DNA of 14,055 nucleotides, taken from the NCBI GenBank assembly GCA_003164305.1, contig PLSZ01000610.1, positions 1 through 14,055 on the forward strand, written 5' to 3'. This document shows positions 7,486 to 13,114 of this stretch, piece after piece. Source of the stretch: Acetobacteraceae bacterium (lineage in GTDB: Bacteria > Pseudomonadota > Alphaproteobacteria > Acetobacterales > Acetobacteraceae). Every line of letters begins with the position of its first letter. Positions within the stretch are counted from its first letter, which is position 1. The notes under the pieces were generated by a model. The model was not told where the DNA came from. It saw only the letters and a program-made list of their open reading frames with translations, and did not search any database. The position numbers and the translations under genes were made by a program.

Positions 7486-7851
7486 ATGGCCCGCATGGCG
7501 ATCAACCTGGCAAGCAAATTCGCCCGATTCGACGAACGTTGGCAGCCGAAGATCATCGCCGAGATGAACGACTATCAGTTCAAGATCGTGAAACTCCTGG
7601 GTGATTTCGTCTGGCACGACCACAAGGACACCGATGAGGCGTTCATCGTCATCGATGGTGACCTTCGCATCGATTTTCGCGACGGGGCGGTGCATGTCGG
7701 GCCGGGGGAAATGTTCGTCGTGCCAAAGGGAGTCGAGCACAAGCCGTACGCGGAAAACGAGGTCCGCCTGATGCTGATCGAGCCGCGCGGCGTGCCGAAC
7801 ACCGGCGACACCGGGGGTGATCGCACCGCGCCGGCCGACGTCTGGATCTGA
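7486..7851 (+). CDS. Small single-domain cupin protein
   Basis: A 121-residue cupin. Motif 1 is GDFVWHDHKDTDEAFIVIDG, giving metal ligands His44, His46 and Glu51. Motif 2 is PGEMFVVPKGVEHKPYA, giving His85. All four usual metal ligands are present, so it probably binds a divalent metal. Small cupins of this type are often annotated only as cupin domain-containing, and the substrate cannot be read from the sequence; a mannose-6-phosphate-isomerase-like or dioxygenase-like role would be guesswork. There is no signal peptide, so it should be cytoplasmic. Its stop codon directly abuts the stop of the convergent CobW-family gene, leaving no intergenic base. It is divergent from the PEP-CTERM gene. 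Confidence 0.88.
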   Translation: MARMAINLASKFARFDERWQPKIIAEMNDYQFKIVKLLGDFVWHDHKDTDEAFIVIDGDLRIDFRDGAVHVGPGEMFVVPKGVEHKPYAENEVRLMLIEPRGVPNTGDTGGDRTAPADVWI

Positions 7852-8835
7852 TTATCCGGCGGCGGCGCCTTCGAACGCGCGCAGGCCTTCCTCGATCACC
7901 GCGCGCGACAGGTCCTGAGTGATGAACACGATCCGGCTGGTGCGCGGATCGCCCTCGGGCCAGGCCGTCAGCAATGCCGGCGGATGCAGCACGTGCTGTA
8001 CGGCGTGGATGGCGACCGGGCGGTCCTGACCTTTCAGGTTCAGGATGCCTTTGACCCGCAACAAATCCTTGCCGCGGGTCTGGATCAGCATCTCCAGCCA
8101 CAGACCGACGCCTTGCCAGTGCAAGGGCCGGTCGAAGGTCAGGCAGAACGAACTGACCCGTTCGTCGTGGTCGTGATGATGGCCGTGCGCCTCGGCGCGC
8201 AGCCAGCCGGCGACGTCGGGAATTTTGCTCGCGGGATTGAACAGGCCCGCGTTCAGGATCGCCGCCGGATCGACCGCGCCATGCTCGGCCACGATCACCG
8301 GCGCGCCCGGATTGATCCCGGCGATCCTGGCGCGCAAAGGCCCAGGATCGGCGAGGTCGCTTTTGGTCAGCACGATGCGGTCGGCCACCGCGACCTGGCG
8401 GATTGCCTCCGGCCGTTCGTCAAGGTTGGTCAAACCGGCGACCGCGTCGATCACCGTGACGACGCCGTCCAGCCGGTAGGCGCTGGCGACCACGGGATCG
8501 GTCATCAGCGTGGCCAGGATCGGCACCGGTTCGGCGAGGCCGGTGGTTTCGATGATGATGCGGCTGATTTCGTCGCGGCGGGCGCGCGGCAGCATCTCTC
8601 GCAGCACCCGCGTCAGGTCGCCGCGCACGGTGCAGCACAGACAGCCGGCGTTCAGCAGCACGGTGTTCTCGTCGAGCTTTTCCACCAGCAAATGATCGAT
8701 GCCGATTTCGCCGAACTCGTTCACCAGCACGGCGGTGCGCGCCAACGCGGGCTGGCGCAGCAAATGGTTCAGCACCGTGGTCTTGCCGGCGCCGAGGAAG
8801 CCGGTCAGCACGGTGACCGGGGTCGTCTCAGCCAT
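7852..8835 (-). CDS. COG0523 / CobW-family GTPase, putative zinc metallochaperone
   Basis: A 327-residue G3E-family GTPase. The P-loop GFLGAGKTT spans residues 12-20. The metal-binding CxCC motif (Cys65, Cys67, Cys68) lies in [12 protein letters not shown]. The base-recognition motif is TKSD (157-160). A His-rich stretch (217-223) leads into the CobW C-terminal domain (about 227-325). COG0523 proteins use GTP hydrolysis to deliver metal, best documented for zinc (ZNG1, ZigA); others serve cobalamin synthesis or nitrile hydratase. Here the start overlaps the end of hisI by 8 bp and zur is divergent just upstream, which favours zinc transfer, possibly to HisI, a zinc enzyme. It shows no cobalamin-gene context. 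Client and metal are inference; the GTPase family is certain. Confidence 0.93.
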   Translation of the reverse strand: MAETTPVTVLTGFLGAGKTTVLNHLLRQPALARTAVLVNEFGEIGIDHLLVEKLDENTVLLNAGCLCCTVRGDLTRVLREMLPRARRDEISRIIIETTGLAEPVPILATLMTDPVVASAYRLDGVVTVIDAVAGLTNLDERPEAIRQVAVADRIVLTKSDLADPGPLRARIAGINPGAPVIVAEHGAVDPAAILNAGLFNPASKIPDVAGWLRAEAHGHHHDHDERVSSFCLTFDRPLHWQGVGLWLEMLIQTRGKDLLRVKGILNLKGQDRPVAIHAVQHVLHPPALLTAWPEGDPRTSRIVFITQDLSRAVIEEGLRAFEGAAAG

Positions 8836-9241
8836 AGAGTTTCTCGGGATCGACCAGTACCGGCGCGATCTCGGTCAGCGCGCCATCGCGTAAGGCGCGG
8901 AAGAAGCAATCGTGGTGGCCGGTGTGGCAGGCGACGCCCTCCTGCTCGACCAGCAGCAGAATGGTGTCGCCGTCGCAGTCGATGCGGAAATCCTTGAGGT
9001 GTTGCACCTGATGCGAGGTCTCGCCCTTGCGCCACAGCCGGTTGCGCGAGCGCGACCAGTAGCAGACCCGGTTCGTGGTCAGCGTCTCGATCACGGCGTC
9101 GCGGTTCATCCAGGCCAGCATCAGCACCTCGGCGGTATCGTGCTGCTGCGCGATGGCGGGCACCAGGCCGTTGGCGTCGAAGCACAGCGCGTCGAGCACG
9201 CTGTCGATCCCGTTGGGAAGAGTGGTGGCGTCTTTGGTCAT
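8828..9241 (-). CDS. hisI: Phosphoribosyl-AMP cyclohydrolase
   Basis: HisI hydrolyses phosphoribosyl-AMP to ProFAR precursor, the third step of histidine biosynthesis, in the cytoplasm. The 137-residue protein is the monofunctional form, without the HisE pyrophosphohydrolase domain. The signature DCDGDT gives the magnesium ligands Asp88, Asp90 and Asp92. Zinc ligands are Cys89, Cys105 (in GVACHTG) and Cys112 (in HDCFF), all conserved. The [21 protein letters not shown] segment reads [16 protein letters not shown] here. It overlaps the CobW-family gene by 8 bp, implying translational coupling, and its start is 38 bp from the divergent zur start. No clear Shine-Dalgarno precedes the ATG. No other his gene lies in the window, so this copy is detached from a his operon; it may be the only copy or a zinc-regulated paralogue. 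Confidence 0.95.
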   Translation of the reverse strand: MTKDATTLPNGIDSVLDALCFDANGLVPAIAQQHDTAEVLMLAWMNRDAVIETLTTNRVCYWSRSRNRLWRKGETSHQVQHLKDFRIDCDGDTILLLVEQEGVACHTGHHDCFFRALRDGALTEIAPVLVDPEKLYG

Positions 9242-9279
9242 GGATGCTATTCTGCGCCCTCACACGACCGGAGCGCCAG
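9242..9279. promoter_or_regulatory. Divergent hisI / zur intergenic region
   Basis: Only 38 bp separate the two starts. A GGAG (9270-9273) serves zur. A TATTCT (9248-9253) could be a -10 box for zur, but no matching -35 is clear. I saw no convincing Zur-type palindrome. Promoters may extend into either gene. Confidence 0.35.
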
Positions 9280-9732
9280 ATGGGGTTTTCACCCCGGACC
9301 GAGACATTGCTGCACCACGCGGGCCAGATCTGCGACGCCAAGGGCGCGCGGCTGACCGACCTCCGGCGCGAGGTACTCGGCCTGATCCTGGACGCCGACG
9401 CGCCGACGGGGGCGTACGATCTGCTGGACCGGCTGCGCGCGACCCGCCACGGCGCGGCGCCGCCAACCGTCTACCGGGCGCTGGAGTTCCTGCTGGAACA
9501 AGGCCTGGTGCACAAGCTGGAGAGCATGTCCTCCTATGTCGGCTGCGTCAGCCACGGCGACAGCGACCACGCGGCGCAGTTCCTGATTTGTCGCGCCTGC
9601 GGACAGGTGACCGAGATCGACGATCACGAACTGGCGCATGCCCTGGAGGACGCCGCGAAGCGGTTGGGTTTCACCGTGGGGAAAGCAACCATCGAGGCCG
9701 AGGGGCGTTGCGCGGCTTGCGCACGGGGATAG
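9280..9732 (+). CDS. zur: Fur-family zinc uptake regulator Zur
   Basis: A 150-residue Fur-family repressor: winged-helix domain about 1-85 (recognition region APPTVYRALEFLLEQG) and dimerisation/metal domain about 86-150. The proposed zinc ligands line up one residue ahead of those of E. coli Zur (from memory): structural site Cys104, Cys107, Cys144, Cys147; regulatory site His78, Cys89, His97, Glu112. The block YVGCVSHGDSDHAAQFLICR is typical of Zur, not Fur or PerR. With zinc bound, Zur represses uptake and zinc-sparing genes. The start at 9280 has GGAG 6 bp upstream; an in-frame ATG at 9244 lacks one and would add 12 atypical residues. It is divergent from hisI-cobW, which it may control. 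No znuABC is in the window. Confidence 0.93.
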   Translation: MGFSPRTETLLHHAGQICDAKGARLTDLRREVLGLILDADAPTGAYDLLDRLRATRHGAAPPTVYRALEFLLEQGLVHKLESMSSYVGCVSHGDSDHAAQFLICRACGQVTEIDDHELAHALEDAAKRLGFTVGKATIEAEGRCAACARG

Positions 9733-9743
9733 GCCCGCCAACT

Positions 9744-9839
9744 GCGCCCGGGGATAGCGAGCCCTCTCGTCATCCCCGCTCCCCCCGTCATTCCCGCACC
9801 CCCCGTCATTCCCGCTCCCCTCGTCATCCCCGGGCTTGA
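9744..9839. repeat. Tandem array of 18-bp units feeding into a palindromic element
   Basis: Units start exactly 18 bp apart at 9768, 9786, 9804 and 9822. Each begins CGTCAT(C/T)CCCG. The first three continue C(T/A)CCCC(C/T); the fourth is the left end of the palindromic element at 9822-9900. A fragment at 9744-9759 resembles the right end of that element (GCCCGGGGAT). The array follows the zur stop by 35 bp. Confidence 0.8.
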
Positions 9840-9900
9840 CCCGGGGACCAATCGGGGCACGTTGCTGGTATTGATCTCCGGGTCGAGCCCGGGGATGACG
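9822..9900. repeat. Palindromic intergenic element, two-hairpin (REP/BIME-like), copy 2
   Basis: The outer 25 bp (9822-9846 and 9876-9900) are inverted copies with two mismatches, beginning CGTCAT and ending ATGACG. The left hairpin has stem CCCCGGG/CCCGGGG (9828-9834, 9840-9846) and loop CTTGA, the same loop as copy 1 at 4179-4265. The right hairpin (9876-9894) has loop TCGAG. It lies between zur and the cupin-like gene and may end or buffer zur transcription. Confidence 0.82.
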
Positions 9901-9925
9901 TGAAGAAAACGGAGAACAATCAACG

Positions 9926-10666
9926 ATGCCGGTTATCGCCACCGCCGACGATGCGCGGGTCAATCGCCGCCGCGGGTCCGCCGCCGATGGCGTGACCTTC
10001 TGGCACACGCTGTACATCGGCACCACGCGCTACAACATGGCGCCCGGCGCGCCCGATCCGGACAAGGACGCGCTGTTCCCGATGGCCTTCCTGGTCGAGC
10101 AGGACCCCGGCAGCACCGCCAATGCCCACTACCACCAACAAGACCAGTTCCAGGTGATCGTCGGCGGTCACGGCACCATGGGCACGCACGAAGCGCTCCC
10201 GGTCACCGTGCATTTCGCCGCCGCGCATACCGCTTACGGACCGATACGGGCAAGTGACGACAAGGGCGTGCATTACTTCACGCTTCGCAACGGCTTCGAC
10301 CCTGGCGCGCGGTTCATGACGATGCCGGAAAACCGCGCCGCGTTGCGCTCCGTGCCGGGACGGCGGCACCGGGAAAACGTGACCGGTCCGTTGGCCTTCG
10401 AAACCGGCGCGATCATCGGCCCGGAGCCGGACGGCATGGGCGCGTGGCGCTACCGCGCCGCCGCCGGGGAGCGTTTGATCGGCCCCGATCCCGCCTGGGG
10501 ACGCGGCCAGTACTGGGTCGTGGTGGACGGCGCGATGACGCGCGATGGCCAGACCATCCCCCGTCTGTCCTGCGTCTTCGTGTATCCCGAAGACCCGCCG
10601 TTCAACGCCTGGGCCGGGCCTGACGGCGTCGATGTGCTCGCGATGCAGTTTCCGTTACGCTCCTGA
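9926..10666 (+). CDS. Cupin-like protein, first gene of a flavin-monooxygenase operon
   Basis: A 246-residue protein of unknown function. The N-terminal half carries a cupin-type motif, NAHYHQQDQFQVIVGGHG (His68, His70); the position normally held by the metal-binding Glu is Gln74. A later His in FAAAHTAYGPI could be the fourth ligand. The C-terminal half (about 150-246) repeats beta-rich segments such as GQYWVVVDG without the His pair and may be a second, metal-free cupin barrel. No signal peptide is seen. The stop overlaps the ATG of the flavin monooxygenase gene as TGATG, so translation is likely coupled and the two products probably act on the same compound. A GGAGA site lies 11 bp before the ATG, somewhat far. 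Substrate and reaction are unknown. Confidence 0.85.
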   Translation: MPVIATADDARVNRRRGSAADGVTFWHTLYIGTTRYNMAPGAPDPDKDALFPMAFLVEQDPGSTANAHYHQQDQFQVIVGGHGTMGTHEALPVTVHFAAAHTAYGPIRASDDKGVHYFTLRNGFDPGARFMTMPENRAALRSVPGRRHRENVTGPLAFETGAIIGPEPDGMGAWRYRAAAGERLIGPDPAWGRGQYWVVVDGAMTRDGQTIPRLSCVFVYPEDPPFNAWAGPDGVDVLAMQFPLRS

Positions 10667-12048
10667 TGGCGAAACACATCCGCCTGAACGCGTTCGACAT
10701 GAATTGCGTCGGTCATCAGTCTCCTGGGCTGTGGACTCACCCGCGCGACCGGGCGGATACCTACAACACGCTGGAATACTGGACCGATCTGGCGAAAACC
10801 CTGGAACGCGGCCAGTTCGACGCGATTTTCCTGGCCGACGTGTTGGGCATTTACGACGTCTACAAAGGCTCCCCGCGCACCGCGCTGGAGAACGCCGTGC
10901 AGGTGCCGGTCAACGATCCGCTGATGGTCATTCCGGCGATGGCGGTGGTCACCCGGAATTTAGGCTTCGGCGTGACCTGCGCCTTGTCGTATGAACATCC
11001 GTACCCGTTCGCGCGCCGCATGAGCACGCTGGACCACCTGACGAAAGGCCGCATCGGCTGGAACATCGTCACCGGCTATCTGGAGAGCGCGGCACGCGGC
11101 ATGGGCCGCTCGGAACAAACCGGCCACGACGAACGTTACGCCATCGCCGAAGACTACATGGTCGCGGTCTATAAGTTGTGGGAAGCGAGTTGGGAGGACG
11201 GCGCGGTGCTCCGCGATCGGGCCTCGGGCCGCTTCGCCGATCCCGACAAGATCCATCGCATTACGCATGAGGGGCCGTACTTCAAAGTCGATGCGATCCA
11301 TTTGTGTGAACCGTCGCCGCAACGAACGCCGGTGCTGTACCAGGCCGGCGCCTCCACCCGAGGGCGGCAATTCGCGGCGGACCACGCGGAGTGCGTGTTC
11401 ATCAACGGGCCCTCGAAGAAAGTGATCGGCGGGATCGTCGCGGACATTCGCCGCCGTGCCGCCGCCGCCGGACGCGATCCGCGCGACCTGGTAATTTACA
11501 CGATGATGACCGTGATCACCGACCAGACCCGCGAGGCGGCACTGGAAAAGTTCCGCGATTATCAACGTTACGTCAGCACCGACGGCGCGCTGGCGTTGAT
11601 GTCGGGCTGGACCGGCGTCGATTTTTCCGTGTTGCCGAAAAACGAACCGCTACGGTTTCAATCCGCCAACGCGATGACCTCGGCGCTGGAGGCGTTCACG
11701 ACAGCCGATCCGGATCGCGACTGGACGGTCGATGAGATCGCTCGTCACGCCGGGATCGGCGGACGTGGGCCGGTCATTGTCGGTTCGTATCAGGATGTCG
11801 CCGACGAATTCGAGGACTGGGTGAGGGAGACCGACGTCGACGGCTTCAATCTCGCTTACGCGGTGACGCCCGAAACATTTGTCGATATCGTCGATCTGGT
11901 CGTGCCGGAATTGCGCCGTCGCGGACTGTATAAAACCGAATACGCGCCAGGAACGTTACGCGAGAAGTTGTACGGCCCGGGACGGGCGAGGCTGCCGGAC
12001 AGCCATCCGGCGGCGAGGGTAAGGGGGATGCGACATGAACGCCGATGA
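10666..12048 (+). CDS. LLM-class flavin-dependent monooxygenase, NtaA/SnaA/DszA type
   Basis: A 460-residue bacterial-luciferase-like TIM-barrel oxygenase. Family marks include the N-terminal LNAFDMNCVGHQSPGLW, FDAIFLADVLGIYDVY (51-66), GRIGWNIVTG (128-137), and the phosphate-binding QAGASTRGRQFAA (226-238). The NtaA/SnaA/DszA/DmoA branch uses reduced FMN delivered by a separate flavin reductase to oxidise substrates such as nitrilotriacetate, dibenzothiophene sulfone or dimethyl sulfide. The length fits this branch. No flavin reductase is encoded in the window. Its ATG overlaps the upstream stop by one base and its own 3' end overlaps the OsmC-family gene by 14 bp, so the three genes form a coupled operon. 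The true substrate cannot be assigned. Confidence 0.93.
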   Translation: MAKHIRLNAFDMNCVGHQSPGLWTHPRDRADTYNTLEYWTDLAKTLERGQFDAIFLADVLGIYDVYKGSPRTALENAVQVPVNDPLMVIPAMAVVTRNLGFGVTCALSYEHPYPFARRMSTLDHLTKGRIGWNIVTGYLESAARGMGRSEQTGHDERYAIAEDYMVAVYKLWEASWEDGAVLRDRASGRFADPDKIHRITHEGPYFKVDAIHLCEPSPQRTPVLYQAGASTRGRQFAADHAECVFINGPSKKVIGGIVADIRRRAAAAGRDPRDLVIYTMMTVITDQTREAALEKFRDYQRYVSTDGALALMSGWTGVDFSVLPKNEPLRFQSANAMTSALEAFTTADPDRDWTVDEIARHAGIGGRGPVIVGSYQDVADEFEDWVRETDVDGFNLAYAVTPETFVDIVDLVVPELRRRGLYKTEYAPGTLREKLYGPGRARLPDSHPAARVRGMRHERR

Positions 12049-12538
12049 ATTGCGCGTCAAACAGGCGCCATTGAAGCAACTGTATCGCGACAACCCCGAG
12101 GCGGCGCTGATCCCGGCGCACGCCGAGGGCACGCTGGATCTGGACGACGTCGCCATCAAGGTCCGTTCCTGGCATGGCGAAACGACCGCCGGCTTGCACA
12201 AAGCCGGTGGCGGCAGCGGCGAACTCGCGTGTTCGGCGGACATGCTGTTGGAGGCGATGGTGGCCTGCGCGGGCGTCACGTTGCGCGCGGTGGCGACGGC
12301 GATGGGCGTGACGATCCGCTCCGGCAAGGTGTCCGCCGACGGCATCTGGGACGCGCGCGGCACTCTGGCGGTCGATCGCGCCGCGCCGGTGGGGCTGACC
12401 GAGATTACGTTGCGGTTCGATATCGACAGCGACGCCGACCCGGCCAAGCTGGAGCGTATGATCCAGACGACGGAACGGTACTGCGTGATATTGCAAACGT
12501 TGAAGAACCCGCCTAAGATTTCGGTGACGATCGGGTAA
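12035..12538 (+). CDS. OsmC-family protein
   Basis: A 167-residue OsmC/Ohr-superfamily protein. The central helix MLLEAMVACAGVTLRA holds Cys78, and the second family Cys is Cys150 in ERYCVILQTL; an extra Cys66 is also present. OsmC and Ohr reduce organic hydroperoxides with a reactive Cys pair and are recycled by lipoyl proteins; many family members remain uncharacterised. The usual Cys-Pro after the second Cys is Cys-Val here, which makes peroxidase activity less certain. The start overlaps the flavin monooxygenase gene by 14 bp and has AGGGGG 7 bp upstream. In this operon it may remove hydroperoxides formed by the oxygenase or process its product. Its stop is 2 bp from that of the convergent ABM-family gene. 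Confidence 0.9.
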   Translation: MNADELRVKQAPLKQLYRDNPEAALIPAHAEGTLDLDDVAIKVRSWHGETTAGLHKAGGGSGELACSADMLLEAMVACAGVTLRAVATAMGVTIRSGKVSADGIWDARGTLAVDRAAPVGLTEITLRFDIDSDADPAKLERMIQTTERYCVILQTLKNPPKISVTIG

Positions 12539-12540
12539 GG

Positions 12541-12830
12541 TTATTCCAGCGGCCGCGAGCGCGTGATGTCCAGTGGATGATCGATCAACCGCGTCACCCG
12601 TTCCAGGAAACGAACGGTGTGCGGTAACGACGCGTGGCGATCGAACGCCGCCTCATCCACCACCTTGAATGGATGTAGAGCAGCAACGGATCGCGCATGG
12701 AACGGTACCCGTCGATGGCGCGGCAGCCGGGTTCCCGCCTGGACGCGGTCACGACGTCATGGATCGCCGCCGCGACATCCTCGCCCTGGCCGTCACGGGC
12801 GTAGAAGCGGGCGAAGATGTAAAGTTCCAT
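12541..12830 (-). pseudogene. ABM-family (antibiotic biosynthesis monooxygenase) gene with a one-base frameshift
   Basis: From ATG 12830 the first frame reads MELYIFARFYARDGQGEDV and continues to LLLYIHSRW. From there the second frame carries on with VDEAAFDRHASLPHTVRF and ends in a TAA at 12541. Joined, they give a typical heme-free ABM-domain protein of about 96 residues, the normal size for these small ferredoxin-like quinol monooxygenase relatives. The break lies at about 12657-12664, where the coding strand has TGGTGGAT; one extra G (TGGGTGGAT, encoding W-V-D) restores the frame. The gene length of 290 nt is one short of a multiple of three. Both halves keep coding character, so this is either a recent mutation or a sequencing error. 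It is convergent with the OsmC-family gene. Confidence 0.85.
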
Positions 12831-12900
12831 GACTATTCCGTCGTTCCGGGTGTCAGCGGTGGCGGGACCCCATCGACGTCCCACCGCGCGACAACACCGC

Positions 12901-13025
12901 TTTTTTCACCACGAAGGCACGAAGCGCACGAAGGAGTTTCTAGGCGCTTCGCGCGGGCGTTCGAACAGACGCCGCGCGAAGCGCTATAAATCTTCTTCGT
13001 GCGCTTCGTGCCTTCGTGGTAAAAT
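12901..13025. repeat. Long hairpin element with 26-bp perfect inverted arms
   Basis: ACCACGAAGGCACGAAG and nine further bases at 12908-12933 are perfectly complementary to 12995-13020. Short T- and A-runs flank the arms outside (12901-12906; 13021-13024). A second stem inside pairs GCGCTTCGCGCG at 12944-12960 with its complement at 12969-12984, with one bulged base. The whole could extrude as a cruciform of about 120 bp. Similar CACGAAGG-type repeats occur in many bacteria as I recall; it looks like a dispersed MITE-like element. The gap 12831-13114 holds nothing else but this and the terminator. Confidence 0.82.
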
Positions 13026-13061
13026 ATAACAAAGCCAAAACAAACACGGACCACGACGCGG

Positions 13062-13104
13062 GAAACGAACAAAGTCCCGCGCCGGCGCCAACCGCCGCGG
13101 GACT
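13062..13104 (-). terminator. Probable intrinsic terminator of the Rieske oxygenase gene
   Basis: Read on the minus strand, a perfect 9-bp stem AGTCCCGCG/CGCGGGACT (13096-13104 and 13073-13081) with a 14-base loop begins 10 bp after the stop codon. It is followed by the T-rich tail TTGTTCGTTT. This is the only hairpin in the window with a fair T-tract. Confidence 0.65.
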
Positions 13105-13114
13105 CGCTTCCGCC

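Noticed and set aside
7984..8997. Plus-strand open frame of 337 codons over the CobW-family gene
   Set aside because: It is antisense to a gene with P-loop, CxCC and TKSD motifs and spans into hisI.
9242..9279. A Zur operator between hisI and zur
   Set aside because: I looked for an AT-rich palindrome of the GTTATNNNATAAC kind and saw none; regulation by Zur is inferred from context only.
9768..9839. Tandem 18-bp units as a CRISPR array
   Set aside because: The units are directly adjacent without unique spacers, are too short, and no cas gene is present. They are tandem repeats derived from the palindromic element.
12829..13072. Small open frames on both strands across 12829-13072
   Set aside because: They translate the inverted repeat (HHEGTKRTK-like peptide on both strands) and have no independent coding support.
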